Positions 42,635-51,925 of a stretch of 64,000 nucleotides of DNA are shown in pieces; within the stretch, counting starts at the first letter, position 1; each line of letters starts with the position of its first letter. Made by a program: the position numbers and the translations under genes. The stretch lies in the NCBI RefSeq assembly GCF_003634455.1, contig NZ_RBLC01000005.1, positions 62,001-126,000 on the forward strand. The letters are read 5' to 3'. Source of the DNA: Flavobacterium endophyticum. Lineage in GTDB: Bacteria; Bacteroidota; Bacteroidia; Flavobacteriales; Flavobacteriaceae. The notes beneath the pieces are model-generated. The model had not been told where the DNA came from, made no database searches, and saw only the letters and a program-made list of their open reading frames with translations.

Positions 42635-43822
42635 TTACTTGAACCTCAGATTGATGCTAATAATATCAGAATCGAGATTGTTAGATCGGACATAATGTCC
42701 ATAGCGTATTTCGACCATGTTTAGGCGTTTGATGCCAAAAACCCCATTGACAGGCGTCAGCCGCAGTCCAAGGCCGAAGAAACTGCTGTCAAATTTTGAA
42801 AGATCGTAATTGCTGGTGTAAAAATCGCTTTGCGGACCATGCATCTCATAGCCTTTGAAATACTTTGCTGCCGTCTGGGTATAATACCTGTAGAAGGGAG
42901 ATACCGAAACAAATGACGAGATTTTTACAGGAATCTCGATATCTGCCGTATGCGACTGGATGCCCCAGTCATCGGTATAGAAACGGTAATAGCCGCGTAG
43001 GACAATATTATCTCCTAAAAAGTAGCTTGCCCTTGCTGCCAGAGGTATCTTGAGTCGGCTGTCCGGAAGCTTCTCTTGGTGTACGGATCCGTCCGTAAAA
43101 TAGACCCTATGGAAGGGCAGGGAAAGATAGCCCTGCTGCGATACCAGATCGGCTTGGAACATTACTTGGAAGTTTTTGCTTACTATCTGCGAATACGTCA
43201 GGGATCCCACAAACGTATTTCTGGAGGCATTGCCGGAATCATCAACATTGGGCAGGCCTCTCAGCTCTATCGGGGCAAGCATCTTGACCTGATCAAGATA
43301 GGCTTGGAATTTTGCCCCAAATTCTCCGTTTCGATCTTTAGTCTTTTGTGAAAAGCTTACGTTTCCTCCAAAAGACTGGTAGTCGTATTCCGAAGATGAC
43401 GAAATGCCGATGCCCATAGCGCGTCCTTTCTCTTCGTTTTCCCTGATATAGTTTAGAGAAGGATAGACCCTCATATCAGAAGACGATGCAGAAGAATTGG
43501 CACTAAGGTCTATCTTGTCGGAAGAAGCAGACGAATAATGGTCTACGCCCACCTCGAAGTCAAAGGTATGCTTGATATTGTTTTCGCCATATTTTACTAC
43601 CCTCAGGTCTATAGCGTTAGAAATATCGGTCAGCTTCTCTGTCCCTTCTCCGCCTGTCACAGCCGAATTATTTCCGTCCTGCCTATAATAGCTGGATACA
43701 AGATTGATTTCCTCGATCTTAAGTTTTTTAGGCTTATAAGAAGTTGAATCTGCAGGGTCATTTTGGGCATAGGCCTTGAATAACCCCAATAGGGCAAAGC
43801 CCGTTATAAATATTCTTTTCAT
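42635..43822 (-). CDS. DUF3570-family outer membrane beta-barrel protein
   Basis: A 395-residue exported protein with a signal peptide (FALLGLFKAYAQ). The mature part alternates aromatic and polar residues in barrel-like strands, with INLVSSYYRQDGNNSAVTGGEGTEKL near the start and an SxxxEYDYQSFGG motif typical of DUF3570. It ends in a strand closing with aromatic-free INLRFK. It is the last gene of an operon with DUF4266, ApbE and thioredoxin genes, and is probably the outer-membrane partner of an ApbE-flavinylated or redox system. Confidence 0.87.
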   Translation of the reverse strand: MKRIFITGFALLGLFKAYAQNDPADSTSYKPKKLKIEEINLVSSYYRQDGNNSAVTGGEGTEKLTDISNAIDLRVVKYGENNIKHTFDFEVGVDHYSSASSDKIDLSANSSASSSDMRVYPSLNYIRENEEKGRAMGIGISSSSEYDYQSFGGNVSFSQKTKDRNGEFGAKFQAYLDQVKMLAPIELRGLPNVDDSGNASRNTFVGSLTYSQIVSKNFQVMFQADLVSQQGYLSLPFHRVYFTDGSVHQEKLPDSRLKIPLAARASYFLGDNIVLRGYYRFYTDDWGIQSHTADIEIPVKISSFVSVSPFYRYYTQTAAKYFKGYEMHGPQSDFYTSNYDLSKFDSSFFGLGLRLTPVNGVFGIKRLNMVEIRYGHYVRSNNLDSDIISINLRFK

Positions 43823-43841
43823 TTTGTCTTCATGCTAGGGG

Positions 43842-44057
43842 TTAATTGCATCCGCATCCGCCGCCGCTTTTTCCTGCATTGGCACCCGATGAGCCTTCTC
43901 TATAGGACTGGAAACTCAGTTCTGTCTTTTCTACTTTCCTGTTAGACAATACCATATCGGAATCGTTGATCTTGTTTTTTTGGTACTCCTTTACAGGCGA
44001 GCACCCAGAAGCCATGGCCATAAAGCCTGCCGCTATCCATAGGGGAAGATGTTTCAT
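43842..44057 (-). CDS. DUF4266 small lipoprotein
   Basis: A 71-residue lipoprotein with lipobox MASGC (Cys at residue 19). It is rich in Gly, Ser and Lys and ends in the Cys-containing GGGCGCN, diagnostic of DUF4266. DUF4266 is consistently found next to DUF3570 and ApbE. Its start overlaps the apbE stop by four bases (ATGA), so they are translationally coupled. The C-terminal CxC could bind a metal or form a disulfide. Confidence 0.88.
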   Translation of the reverse strand: MKHLPLWIAAGFMAMASGCSPVKEYQKNKINDSDMVLSNRKVEKTELSFQSYREGSSGANAGKSGGGCGCN

Positions 44058-44983
44058 GTTGATGTGAGATTTATGTTTTTTGAAGTGTACAGCTTGTTAT
44101 TATCATCGATTATGATGCAGTGCAGGTCGGGTATCTGGTCTACAAGATACAAGCCCGCCTTTATTCCCATCACTGCTATCGGAGTCGCCATGGCATCTGC
44201 AAATTCGGCATTGCCGCTGATTACCGTTACGCTTTTGATGCCGGATACGGGCAGCCCAGTCTTTGGGTCTATGGTATGCGAGTATTTCTTTCCGCCTATC
44301 ATTACGTATTTTTCATAGTTGCCAGACGTCGCAACCGCTTTTCCGCTGATGTCCAGATAAGAGAAGATGTCTTCGGGGCGATCAGGATTCGATATTCCTA
44401 TCCTCCAGGGCTTGCCCGAGGGTTGCTGCCCCCACGCCGTAAGATCTCCGCTGGCATTTATGATGCCGCTCAGCACGCCTTTGCTCATGAGCAGCCTCTT
44501 TGCCATTTCTGCGGCATATCCTTTCCCGATACCCCCAAACCCTATCCGCATGCCCTCGTTCTTAAGAAATACAGTACCGTTCTCCGCATCGAGAATGATA
44601 TTCCTGTAATCTATGAGGTGTACCATCTTTAGGGCCTGCTCCCGAGAAGGCAGCCGGGTCATGCTCCTGTCAAAATTCCATAGCGTCTTGTCGATGCTCC
44701 CGTAGCTTATGTCAAAGGCGCCTTGGGTAATCTGTGAAATACTTAAGCTTCGCTGTACCAGATCAAATACTTCTGCATCGACTTTTACGGGCGCTATGCC
44801 GGCATTGCTATTAATAAGGCAGGTCTGGCTGCTCTCGTCGAAGGTAGTAAGCAGCCTTTCGATACGCCGTATTTCTTCAATAGCGGTATCGATATGGATT
44901 GCTGCCGCGGCCTTTGAGTCGCTTGCCACCGTAATGGTAAAACTATTTCCCATCAGCCTGAGCGTTTGTGAAAATTCTAGCAT
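44054..44983 (-). CDS. apbE: FAD:protein FMN transferase
   Basis: A 309-residue ApbE-family enzyme that transfers FMN from FAD to a Ser/Thr of target proteins. Key features are LMGNSFTITV at the start, the FDIS..SIDKTLWNF region, GGIGKGYAAEMAKRLL with the substrate-binding glycines, GDLTAWG, and YSHTIDPKTGLPV near 235 that holds the catalytic/Mg-binding Asp. No signal peptide or lipobox is visible, unlike many periplasmic ApbEs, so its location is uncertain. The flavinylated substrate is not identified in the window. Confidence 0.92.
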   Translation of the reverse strand: MLEFSQTLRLMGNSFTITVASDSKAAAAIHIDTAIEEIRRIERLLTTFDESSQTCLINSNAGIAPVKVDAEVFDLVQRSLSISQITQGAFDISYGSIDKTLWNFDRSMTRLPSREQALKMVHLIDYRNIILDAENGTVFLKNEGMRIGFGGIGKGYAAEMAKRLLMSKGVLSGIINASGDLTAWGQQPSGKPWRIGISNPDRPEDIFSYLDISGKAVATSGNYEKYVMIGGKKYSHTIDPKTGLPVSGIKSVTVISGNAEFADAMATPIAVMGIKAGLYLVDQIPDLHCIIIDDNNKLYTSKNINLTST

Positions 44984-44993
44984 TGGGATTTGC

Positions 44994-45431
44994 TTATTTA
45001 TGGGATTCGCAGAGGGACTTGATTTCTTTTACCCATTTATCGACAGGAACTTCAGGTCTTCCTGCCCATGACTTTATGACTTTCCCGTTGAAGTCCAGCA
45101 GCAGCGTAAGCGGAAAATTGCCCTCCTTGTTGTATTTTTCGGCAAGTGCCTCATTTTTCTGGGTCTGCTCTGGAGAAAGCTGGTTCTTCTTTTTTCTCGG
45201 AAAGTCAGCATTAACAAGCACGAGGTTGTCTTTGGCCATGGCGATAAAGGAGTCGTTTTCAAAGAAATCTCTTTTAGTCGCCACGCAGGGAGCGCACCAG
45301 TCCGATCCTGAGAAGTTGAGCAGGATCATCTGTTTTTTTTCCTTAGCGTCTTTTTTAGCAGATTCAAAATCAGTGCCCCATTTCAGGGGGATAAGTGCCA
45401 ATAGCAGGCAGCAGGTCAAGAGCTTCATCAC
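44994..45431 (-). CDS. Exported thioredoxin-fold protein
   Basis: A 145-residue protein with a signal peptide (LLTCCLLLALIPL) and a thioredoxin fold with active site SGSDWCAPC near residue 48, then LVNADFPRKKK and PLTLLLDFNGKVIK. CAPC is a redox-active disulfide. It is the first gene of the operon; the apbE gene starts ten bases after it. It may reduce cysteines of the DUF4266 protein. Confidence 0.88.
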   Translation of the reverse strand: MMKLLTCCLLLALIPLKWGTDFESAKKDAKEKKQMILLNFSGSDWCAPCVATKRDFFENDSFIAMAKDNLVLVNADFPRKKKNQLSPEQTQKNEALAEKYNKEGNFPLTLLLDFNGKVIKSWAGRPEVPVDKWVKEIKSLCESHK

Positions 45432-45518
45432 AGTACGTTTATTGTTATAGCTAAGTAACGCAGTGCCGAAGAAGAAAAGTATTATCGCATTCTTAAGATT
45501 TGCTTAAGATTGACAGGG

Positions 45519-46208
45519 TCATGGAGCCTGCACGCCGAAAACATATCCTACCAAGGCTGAGGCAGCCATGGCAACGGTGCCCCAAATGCAGATACGGACT
45601 ACGGATTTGATCTTATTTGACCCGCCAGCCTTTGCGGCCAATGTGCCAGAAATGGCAAGAAAGAGAATCGCAAAACCATACTGCAGCGGTACCATATAGC
45701 GCATGGCGCCGAAGAGAGCCACCAGTAGCGGCAGGATGCCTCCGCAGAGAAATGCCAAGGCAGAAGCAAGGGCGGCCTGCATAGGCTTGGCCTGTGTCAT
45801 TTCATTGATTCCCAATTCATCCCTTGCATGGCTTTCAAGCGCATTGTGTGCTGTTAGCTGCAAAGCCACTTCTCTGGCTAGTTCTGGAGAAAGCCCTCTT
45901 AGGATATAAATCTGTGTCAGTTCTTCAAGTTCCGATTCGGGCATTTCTTTCAATTCTTCTATTTCCCGCTGAAGATCCGATTTTTCAATATCGCTTTGGG
46001 AACTTACGGATACATATTCTCCGGCGGCCATAGAAAGCGCCCCTGCAACTAATCCGGCCAAGGCGGCCAGCACTATAGGAGATCTCGTATCGGATGCAGC
46101 GGCTATACCGATGGCGAGGCTGGTGGTAGAAAGAATCCCGTCGTTGGCTCCCAGTACGGCTGCTCTGAGCCAGCCGCTCCGATTTATGTAGTGTGTCTCG
46201 TTTAGCAT
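45519..46208 (-). CDS. VIT1/CCC1-family metal transporter
   Basis: A 229-residue membrane protein of the vacuolar iron transporter family, which exports or moves Fe2+/Mn2+. The start WLRAAVLGANDGILSTTSLAIGIAAA carries the DG motif of helix 1. It is followed by SMAAGEYVSVSSQSDIE (helix 2 and metal-binding loop) and a cytoplasmic Glu-rich helix (REIEELKEMPESELEELTQIY). Three further helices complete the protein. It stands alone, upstream of the thioredoxin operon by about 87 bases on the same strand. A possible cttaag palindrome lies in that gap. Confidence 0.92.
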   Translation of the reverse strand: MLNETHYINRSGWLRAAVLGANDGILSTTSLAIGIAAASDTRSPIVLAALAGLVAGALSMAAGEYVSVSSQSDIEKSDLQREIEELKEMPESELEELTQIYILRGLSPELAREVALQLTAHNALESHARDELGINEMTQAKPMQAALASALAFLCGGILPLLVALFGAMRYMVPLQYGFAILFLAISGTLAAKAGGSNKIKSVVRICIWGTVAMAASALVGYVFGVQAP

Positions 46209-46358
46209 AGGGTTGAATTTAATGCTAAAGATACTAAGGTTTTCATTAAGAACACAATAGACATCCCAATAGGCAGTAATTCTTTTTGCCCTTGGGTTAC
46301 AACGATCATTTTTTTGGCCTGCAAGAAGATTGGCATAAACTTGCCCAGCTTACCGAAA

Positions 46359-46383
46359 CAAAAAAGCAGGCATTGGCCTGCTT
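46359..46383 (-). terminator. Terminator of the second LytTR/LytS operon
   Basis: An aagcaggc / gcctgctt stem with a four-base loop and a T run on the minus strand, about 25 bases after the regulator stop codon. Confidence 0.75.
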
Positions 46384-46408
46384 GTATATCTATCTTTAAA
46401 AGAAGCGC

Positions 46409-47173
46409 TTAATAATCCATCCAGAGCTTAAACAAAGGCGCCTTTGTGCGGCTCACGATCACATCCTCGCCGGCATTCTTGATCTTGAGTTTCAGCTTAC
46501 CATTAAAAAAATTATGCACCTGCTCCACCGCATTGACCTGCACGATATACTGGCGGTTCACCCTAAAGAAGTTCTTGGGCTCCAGTTCTTGTTCCAGCGT
46601 TTCCAACGTCTGCGGCACTACGGCTTTTTCGCCATTAAAGAAGATGGCATAGCTGATATTGAGGTGCGAATAAAAAAAGGCGATATCCTCCACATTGATC
46701 TTGCGGTAGGCATCGCGGTACGGCAGCAAGAAACGCGTGCGGTATTCCTTCGGCTGCATCATGGCCAGCAGGTCTTCGATAGACGGAGACAGCGACGATG
46801 GCGGCTGTAGGGAGTTTTCAAATTTGACCAGTGCCGCTTCCAGTTCGTCTTGGTCTATCGGCTTGAGCAGGTAGTCCACGCTGTTGTATTTGAAAGCTTT
46901 GACGGCATATTCGTCATAGGCTGTCGTAAAGAGCACCGGACATCGGACATCCACCCGGTTAAAGACTTCAAAGCTCAGGCCGTCGGCCAACTGCACGTCC
47001 ATCAAGATCAGGTCGGGGCATTCGTTTGCAGAAAGCCAGTCCGCCGCCTTGGTCACGCTGCCGAGTACGCCGACGATTTCCACATCGGGCCTGATTTCGA
47101 GCAGCAGCCTTTTGATGCGCTCCGCATTGAGCTTTTCATCTTCTAGGATCAATATTTTTTGTACTAGCTTCAT
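46409..47173 (-). CDS. LytTR-family response regulator
   Basis: A 254-residue regulator with a receiver domain (ILEDEKLNAERI, phospho-acceptor Asp in DLILMDVQLADG near 57, Lys in DYLLKPIDQ near 108) and a C-terminal LytTR domain (FFRVNRQYIVQVN). Its ATG overlaps the kinase stop by four bases. It is paralogous to the pair at 4441-6208. Its targets are not visible in the sequence. Confidence 0.93.
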   Translation of the reverse strand: MKLVQKILILEDEKLNAERIKRLLLEIRPDVEIVGVLGSVTKAADWLSANECPDLILMDVQLADGLSFEVFNRVDVRCPVLFTTAYDEYAVKAFKYNSVDYLLKPIDQDELEAALVKFENSLQPPSSLSPSIEDLLAMMQPKEYRTRFLLPYRDAYRKINVEDIAFFYSHLNISYAIFFNGEKAVVPQTLETLEQELEPKNFFRVNRQYIVQVNAVEQVHNFFNGKLKLKIKNAGEDVIVSRTKAPLFKLWMDY

Positions 47174-48267
47174 GAGATAAGAGGTACTTTTACGGTAAAG
47201 GTGTCATCCGTCTGCACTACAGAAGGCTTTCGGTCGCTCAGCAGGGCATAACGGTCGATGATGTTCTGCAGGCCGATGCCTGTAGACTCCATCTTTTTGA
47301 CCAGCGGCAGCAGGGTGTTCGACACGACCAGCGCATCGTCGGCCGTAGAATAGATATGGATGGCCAGCGGATTTTCTTCTTCCGTACGATTGTATTTCAC
47401 GGCATTTTCGATAAACAGCTGCAGTGTCACGGGCGGCAGCATCATGCCGAGCTTGGAGTCGTCGATAGCAATCGTAAAGATGCACCCGCCTCCCATCCTA
47501 TGGCGGATCAGGAACAGGTAGGCATCCAGAAACTTCAGCTCGTCAGCCAAAGAAATCAGCTTCTTTTTGGAGTTGACAAGCAGGTAGCGGTAGACTTTCG
47601 TAAAGTTCTCCGTATACTCATAGCCCAATTGCGGGTCTTTCAGCAACAGTTCCGAAAGCACGCTCAGGTTGTTAAAGACAAAGTGCGGATCGAGCTGCAG
47701 CTTCAGTGCCTGCAGTTCGATTTCAGAGGCCAGCTGCTTGTGCTGTGCCGCCTTGATCTCATATTCTGCCGCCTTTAGGGTAGCGGTCTTCCAATTGTAC
47801 AATAAAAAGTAGCCCGTATTGAGGGTGCTCACCATCAGCGCCCATAGTATAATAGAGATAACGACATAGAGCCCTTCGCGTAAGCCGACGGGCGAAGGCT
47901 GCGGATTGGCAACGTTGCCAAATACCAGATACAGCGACGAAAGGCAGACGATCGCAAACAGGGCCCCAAGAATCTGGAACAGCATCTGCACCAGCAGGCG
48001 CCTAAACGGATGCGCCATCCACGACATTCTTTTGTTTAGCTTTCGGTCGATAAAGAGGCTCAGCTCCACGATACCCACGCAGAACAGCAGGTTGACCAGT
48101 ACGTCTTCGACCAGCTTGGAAGTGGGCATGGCGAACAAACGATTCCAATACGAAGTGGGAAAGATGATAAAGACGGTCACATACGAAACAACAAACGTAA
48201 AAGCAACCAGCAGCAAGCTCTTGAGTCTGCTCCTTTTGATAAGGCTTGTTTTTTCTTGAGTTTCCAT
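47170..48267 (-). CDS. LytS-like sensor histidine kinase
   Basis: About 365 residues with four N-terminal membrane segments (SLLLVAFTFVVSYVTVFIIF, LVNLLFCVGIVELSLFI, FQILGALFAIVCLSSLYLVF, LYVVISIILWALMVSTL) and a HisKA (PF06580) domain with phospho-acceptor QLDPHFVFNNLSVLSE near 205 and the N-box LQLFIENAVKYN. The ATG at 48267 begins a normal cytoplasmic tail; the frame extends to 48339, which would be a longer alternative. Its partner regulator overlaps it. Confidence 0.9.
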   Translation of the reverse strand: METQEKTSLIKRSRLKSLLLVAFTFVVSYVTVFIIFPTSYWNRLFAMPTSKLVEDVLVNLLFCVGIVELSLFIDRKLNKRMSWMAHPFRRLLVQMLFQILGALFAIVCLSSLYLVFGNVANPQPSPVGLREGLYVVISIILWALMVSTLNTGYFLLYNWKTATLKAAEYEIKAAQHKQLASEIELQALKLQLDPHFVFNNLSVLSELLLKDPQLGYEYTENFTKVYRYLLVNSKKKLISLADELKFLDAYLFLIRHRMGGGCIFTIAIDDSKLGMMLPPVTLQLFIENAVKYNRTEEENPLAIHIYSTADDALVVSNTLLPLVKKMESTGIGLQNIIDRYALLSDRKPSVVQTDDTFTVKVPLIS

Positions 48268-48405
48268 ACGATACATTTCAGGCGGGGCACGATATTGGGC
48301 TATTAGTGGGTCTTTTCTGTTTTTTGTTACAAAGGCCAAAAGCCCAAACTAAAAATGCAATCGCTGCGGAACAGTAGCGTAGGGGGTGTAGCGTATCGTC
48401 GGGTA

Positions 48406-49086
48406 TTATTCTGCTTCTCGCTTTAAGCCTTTGATGTCTCTTAAAAAGATCTTCTTGCCTTTGAGCTCGATAAGCCCGCTCTTGTTAAAGTCAGACAGCA
48501 GGCGGATGCAGCTCTCGGTAGCGGTACCGATAAGGCTGCCGATTTCTTCGCGCGTCAGCTGGGTTTTAAGGCTGCCGTCTTCCTGCGTGCCAAACGTATC
48601 TTGCAGGTGCAGCAGCGTTTCGGCCAGGCGTTGGCGTACCGTCTTCTGCGCCATGTCTACCACATGATCGTCGGCCTCTTTGAGGTCGCCGCAGATAGCG
48701 CGCATCACGTTCATCGAAAAGGCATTGTTCTGGTTAAACAGCGGCATGATATCGCTTTTGGGTATAAAGCAGACTTCCATGTCTTCTAGCGCTACGGCGC
48801 TCAGGTTGGCCGGCTCGTCGCTAATCATAGAACGCTGCCCGAGCAGCTCTCCTTTAGACACCAGCTTGATGATCTGGTCCTTGCCGTTCGCGCTCAGCTT
48901 AGACAGCTTGCACACTCCGTCCTTGACGCAAAAGATGCCGTTGACGTTCTCGCCTTCCTCAAAAATAGGCTCTCCTTTTTTGATGGTATACGACGATTTG
49001 CAGTCCGCTATCTTTAGCAGCTCCTCCTTGTTGAGGGCCTTTAGCGAACTGAATTCTCGAACGATGCATTGCTCACACTTGCTCAT
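48406..49086 (-). CDS. Crp/FNR-family transcriptional regulator
   Basis: A 226-residue regulator with a cyclic-nucleotide-type sensor domain (about 20-130; GEPIFEEGENVNGIFCVKDG, then GQRSMISDEP) and a C-terminal HTH (LTREEIGSLIGTATESCIRLLSDF). Four Cys, among them C4, C7 and C29, lie near the N-terminus in a pattern that could hold an Fe-S cluster as in FNR. It is divergent from ccoI with a TGAT-N4-ATCA palindrome in between, and the same palindrome recurs before ccoS and hemN. It is very likely the oxygen- or redox-responsive regulator of the cbb3 locus. Confidence 0.9.
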   Translation of the reverse strand: MSKCEQCIVREFSSLKALNKEELLKIADCKSSYTIKKGEPIFEEGENVNGIFCVKDGVCKLSKLSANGKDQIIKLVSKGELLGQRSMISDEPANLSAVALEDMEVCFIPKSDIMPLFNQNNAFSMNVMRAICGDLKEADDHVVDMAQKTVRQRLAETLLHLQDTFGTQEDGSLKTQLTREEIGSLIGTATESCIRLLSDFNKSGLIELKGKKIFLRDIKGLKREAE

Positions 49087-49125
49087 GGCGGAATGGGAAT
49101 TAGTTTTGCAAAGATAGGCAAAAGC

Positions 49126-49139
49126 ATGATAATTATCAT
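49126..49139. promoter_or_regulatory. FNR-type palindrome before ccoI and the regulator gene
   Basis: ATGATAATTATCAT is a perfect palindrome with the FNR core TGAT-N4-ATCA. It lies 40 bases before the regulator start and 51 bases before the ccoI start, so it can serve both. Related copies occur at 51584 and 59528. Confidence 0.75.
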
Positions 49140-49190
49140 AGTTTGCGCTTCAGGCATTTGCAACCTTTGCATCAGGTAAATGAGCAAATT

Positions 49191-51587
49191 ATGGACACGC
49201 AAAGTTGTTTCCACTGCGGTCTGGAGGTCATACAAAAAGAAGAAATCGTTTTTGACGGCAAGTCGTTCTGCTGCAGGGGCTGCAAGACGGTCTATGAGAT
49301 TTTCGCCGACAACGGGCTTTCTTCGTACTATGACTTTGAAAGGACGCCCGGCGCTACGCCGCAGGCCGTAAACGGAAGGTATGATTTTTTAGACAATGAA
49401 AAGATAGCCGAAAGGCTGCTGGAATTTCAAGAAGAAGGAACGAGCATCGTCTCCCTCTATATTCCCCACATCCACTGCAGTTCCTGCATCTGGATTCTAG
49501 AGAACCTGCACCGGCTCCACAAGGGCATCGGTACTTCGCAGGTCAATTTCTCCGAGAAAAAAGTACGCATTATTTTCAATCCGCAGGAAACAAGCCTCAA
49601 GGACATCGTATTGATGCTCTGCTCCATCGGCTATGAGCCTTACATATCGCTCGAAAATTACGAGAGCGGCAAGCAGGGCACCGACCGCAGTCTTATCTAC
49701 AAGCTGGGCGTCGCCTTTTTCTGCTTCGGCAACATCATGCTGCTTTCGTTTCCCGAATACTTTGAGACCGAAGAGTTCTGGCTCGACCAGTACCGCGGCT
49801 TTTTCCGCTGGCTCATCTTTGCGCTCTCGCTGCCCTCCTTTCTCTATTCGGCCAGCGGCTATTACGTCTCGGCCTATAAGAGCATCCGCAACGGCATGTT
49901 CAACATCGACATTCCGATTGCGCTGGGCATCATCGTCATGTTCGTAAGGAGTACCGTAGACATCGTCTTCGGCTACGGGCAGGGCTTTTTCGACAGCCTT
50001 ACTGCCTTGGTCTTCTTTATGCTCGTGGGCAGGCTGTTCCAGCAGAAGACCTATAGCTTTCTTTCCTTTGAAAGGGATTTTAAGTCGTATTTCCCGATAG
50101 CCGTCACGCAGATAAATACGCAGCAGCAAGAAGTTTCTGTTCCTGTCTACGACATCCAGAAAGGCGACCGACTGCTGATCCGCAATCAGGAGCTCATTCC
50201 CGTAGATGGCATATTGATCAGCAAGGGCTGCCAGATCGACTACAGTTTTGTGACCGGAGAGGCCGACCCGATCCGCAAGGAATCAGGCGACAAGATCTAC
50301 GCCGGAGGCCGACTACTCGGGCAGCCTATAGAAATGGAAGTGCTCAGCTCTGTCTCCCAAAGCTACCTTACCCAGCTGTGGAGCAACGCTGTCTTTGAAA
50401 AGAAAAGCACCCAGCACCGCAGGAGCATCACCGATGCCATCAGCCGCTACTTCACGCCTGCCCTCCTGTTTATTGCCGTTGCCGGATTCGGCTACTGGAT
50501 TTTTAGGGATGCCAACACGGCCTTTAATGTATTCACTGCCGTACTGATTGTTGCCTGTCCGTGTGCCTTGGCGCTGACCGCTCCCTTTACGATGGGCAAT
50601 ATCCTGCGCATCATGGGAAGGCAGAAGCTTTATTTGAAGAACGCGGGCGTCATCGAGCAGCTTGCCAAGACCGACATGATTGTCTTTGACAAGACGGGAA
50701 CGATAACGACCAGCAAGGCATCGGATATTGCCTTTACGGGAGTGTTGCCATCGGCGACCGAACTGTCGTATATAAAAAACCTTCTCAGAGGTTCCAACCA
50801 TCCGCTAAGCCGCAGGCTGTATGAGTTTCTGCCCGCCGCAGCATTGCGTACCGTGCACGGTTTTGAGGAAAGTACAGGAAAGGGTATCGAGGGTATTATT
50901 GACGGAAACTGCATCAAGCTGGGAGCGGCTTCGTATGTAGGATGTACCGAAGCTGCAAACACGGCACAGACGGCAGTGCACATTGCCATCAACAACGATT
51001 ACAAGGGAAGCTACACTTTCGACAACCAATACCGCAAGGGCCTTGAACAGCTGTTCGACAGCCTGAGCCAGCGCTACGACCTAAAAATCCTTTCGGGCGA
51101 TAACGACGGCGAGCGGGCACAGCTCGAAAAGATGCTGCCGCTGGGCACCGAACTGCTCTTTAACCAGAAGCCCGAACAGAAGCTGGAAGCCATCAAGAAC
51201 TGGCAGGAACAGGGCCATAATGTAATGATGGTGGGCGACGGACTTAATGATGCAGGTGCCTTGGCACAGAGCAGCGTAGGAATTTCCATTTCCGAAAACG
51301 TCAACGTGTTTTCTCCCGCCTGCGACGGCATACTTGATGCGACCGAGTTCACGCAGCTCGCCTATTTCCTGAAACTGTCTAAAAAAGCCTTGGCGACCAT
51401 CAAGATGAGCTTTGCGCTGTCGCTGCTCTATAACTTCGTGGGACTGAGCTTTGCGGTGAGCGGCAGGCTGTCGCCTCTGGTAGCGGCCATCATCATGCCG
51501 CTGAGCACCGTGACCATCATCAGCTTTGTCACGCTGGCGAGCAATTATTACGCCCGAAAATTAAACCCTAAAAAAGGACGGGCATGA
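49191..51587 (+). CDS. ccoI: CcoI, copper-transporting P1B-type ATPase for cbb3 oxidase
   Basis: A 798-residue P-type ATPase that supplies copper for assembly of cbb3 oxidase. It starts with CFHCG and FCCRGCKTVYEIF (a putative metal-binding zinc-ribbon-like segment), then an HMA-like domain with HCSSCIW near 97, six to eight membrane helices, the CPC motif in VACPCALAL near 456, DKTGTITTSKA near 500, SNHPLSRRL, and GDGLNDAGAL near 682. The ATG at 49191 was chosen over one at 49143 because the latter precedes the operator-promoter region. The stop codon overlaps the second FNR-type site. Confidence 0.95.
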   Translation: MDTQSCFHCGLEVIQKEEIVFDGKSFCCRGCKTVYEIFADNGLSSYYDFERTPGATPQAVNGRYDFLDNEKIAERLLEFQEEGTSIVSLYIPHIHCSSCIWILENLHRLHKGIGTSQVNFSEKKVRIIFNPQETSLKDIVLMLCSIGYEPYISLENYESGKQGTDRSLIYKLGVAFFCFGNIMLLSFPEYFETEEFWLDQYRGFFRWLIFALSLPSFLYSASGYYVSAYKSIRNGMFNIDIPIALGIIVMFVRSTVDIVFGYGQGFFDSLTALVFFMLVGRLFQQKTYSFLSFERDFKSYFPIAVTQINTQQQEVSVPVYDIQKGDRLLIRNQELIPVDGILISKGCQIDYSFVTGEADPIRKESGDKIYAGGRLLGQPIEMEVLSSVSQSYLTQLWSNAVFEKKSTQHRRSITDAISRYFTPALLFIAVAGFGYWIFRDANTAFNVFTAVLIVACPCALALTAPFTMGNILRIMGRQKLYLKNAGVIEQLAKTDMIVFDKTGTITTSKASDIAFTGVLPSATELSYIKNLLRGSNHPLSRRLYEFLPAAALRTVHGFEESTGKGIEGIIDGNCIKLGAASYVGCTEAANTAQTAVHIAINNDYKGSYTFDNQYRKGLEQLFDSLSQRYDLKILSGDNDGERAQLEKMLPLGTELLFNQKPEQKLEAIKNWQEQGHNVMMVGDGLNDAGALAQSSVGISISENVNVFSPACDGILDATEFTQLAYFLKLSKKALATIKMSFALSLLYNFVGLSFAVSGRLSPLVAAIIMPLSTVTIISFVTLASNYYARKLNPKKGRA

Positions 51588-51597
51588 TAAATATCAT
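51584..51597. promoter_or_regulatory. FNR-type palindrome before ccoS
   Basis: ATGATAAATATCAT is palindromic except for the two central bases and extends to catgat-aaat-atcatg. It overlaps the ccoI stop codon and lies 48 bases before the ccoS start, suggesting a second regulated promoter for ccoS-NO-QP. Confidence 0.7.
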
Positions 51598-51645
51598 GTT
51601 TTTAGAACACCCGCCAAAGTAATTTTGTCACTATAAACTCAAGGT

Positions 51646-51873
51646 ATGAGCGTCATCTATTTATTAATCTCCATCAGCATCGTCGTAGCCGTGTGCTTCT
51701 TTATCGCCTTTGTAAAAGCGGTGCGCAACGGGCAGTATGACGACGACTATACGCCGTCGGTCCGGATGCTTTTTGACGATGAGATTGTCAAGAAAACACA
51801 GGAAGAAAAAGAAAAGAAAAAGGACACGGAAAATCCCCTTTCCAACACGCCTATACCCTGCAACACAAAATAG
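51646..51873 (+). CDS. ccoS: CcoS, cbb3 oxidase maturation protein
   Basis: A 75-residue protein with one membrane helix at the N-terminus (VIYLLISISIVVAVCFFIAF) and a polar tail beginning RNGQYDDDYTPSVRMLFDDE, the CcoS signature. It is required for insertion of heme or copper into the oxidase. The C-terminal Lys/Glu-rich extension is longer than in proteobacterial CcoS. It starts 59 bases after the ccoI stop. Confidence 0.93.
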   Translation: MSVIYLLISISIVVAVCFFIAFVKAVRNGQYDDDYTPSVRMLFDDEIVKKTQEEKEKKKDTENPLSNTPIPCNTK

Positions 51874-51925
51874 CAGCACAACAAATAACTAACCCTCTAA
51901 TACTCTAATACATCTTAAATCACGC

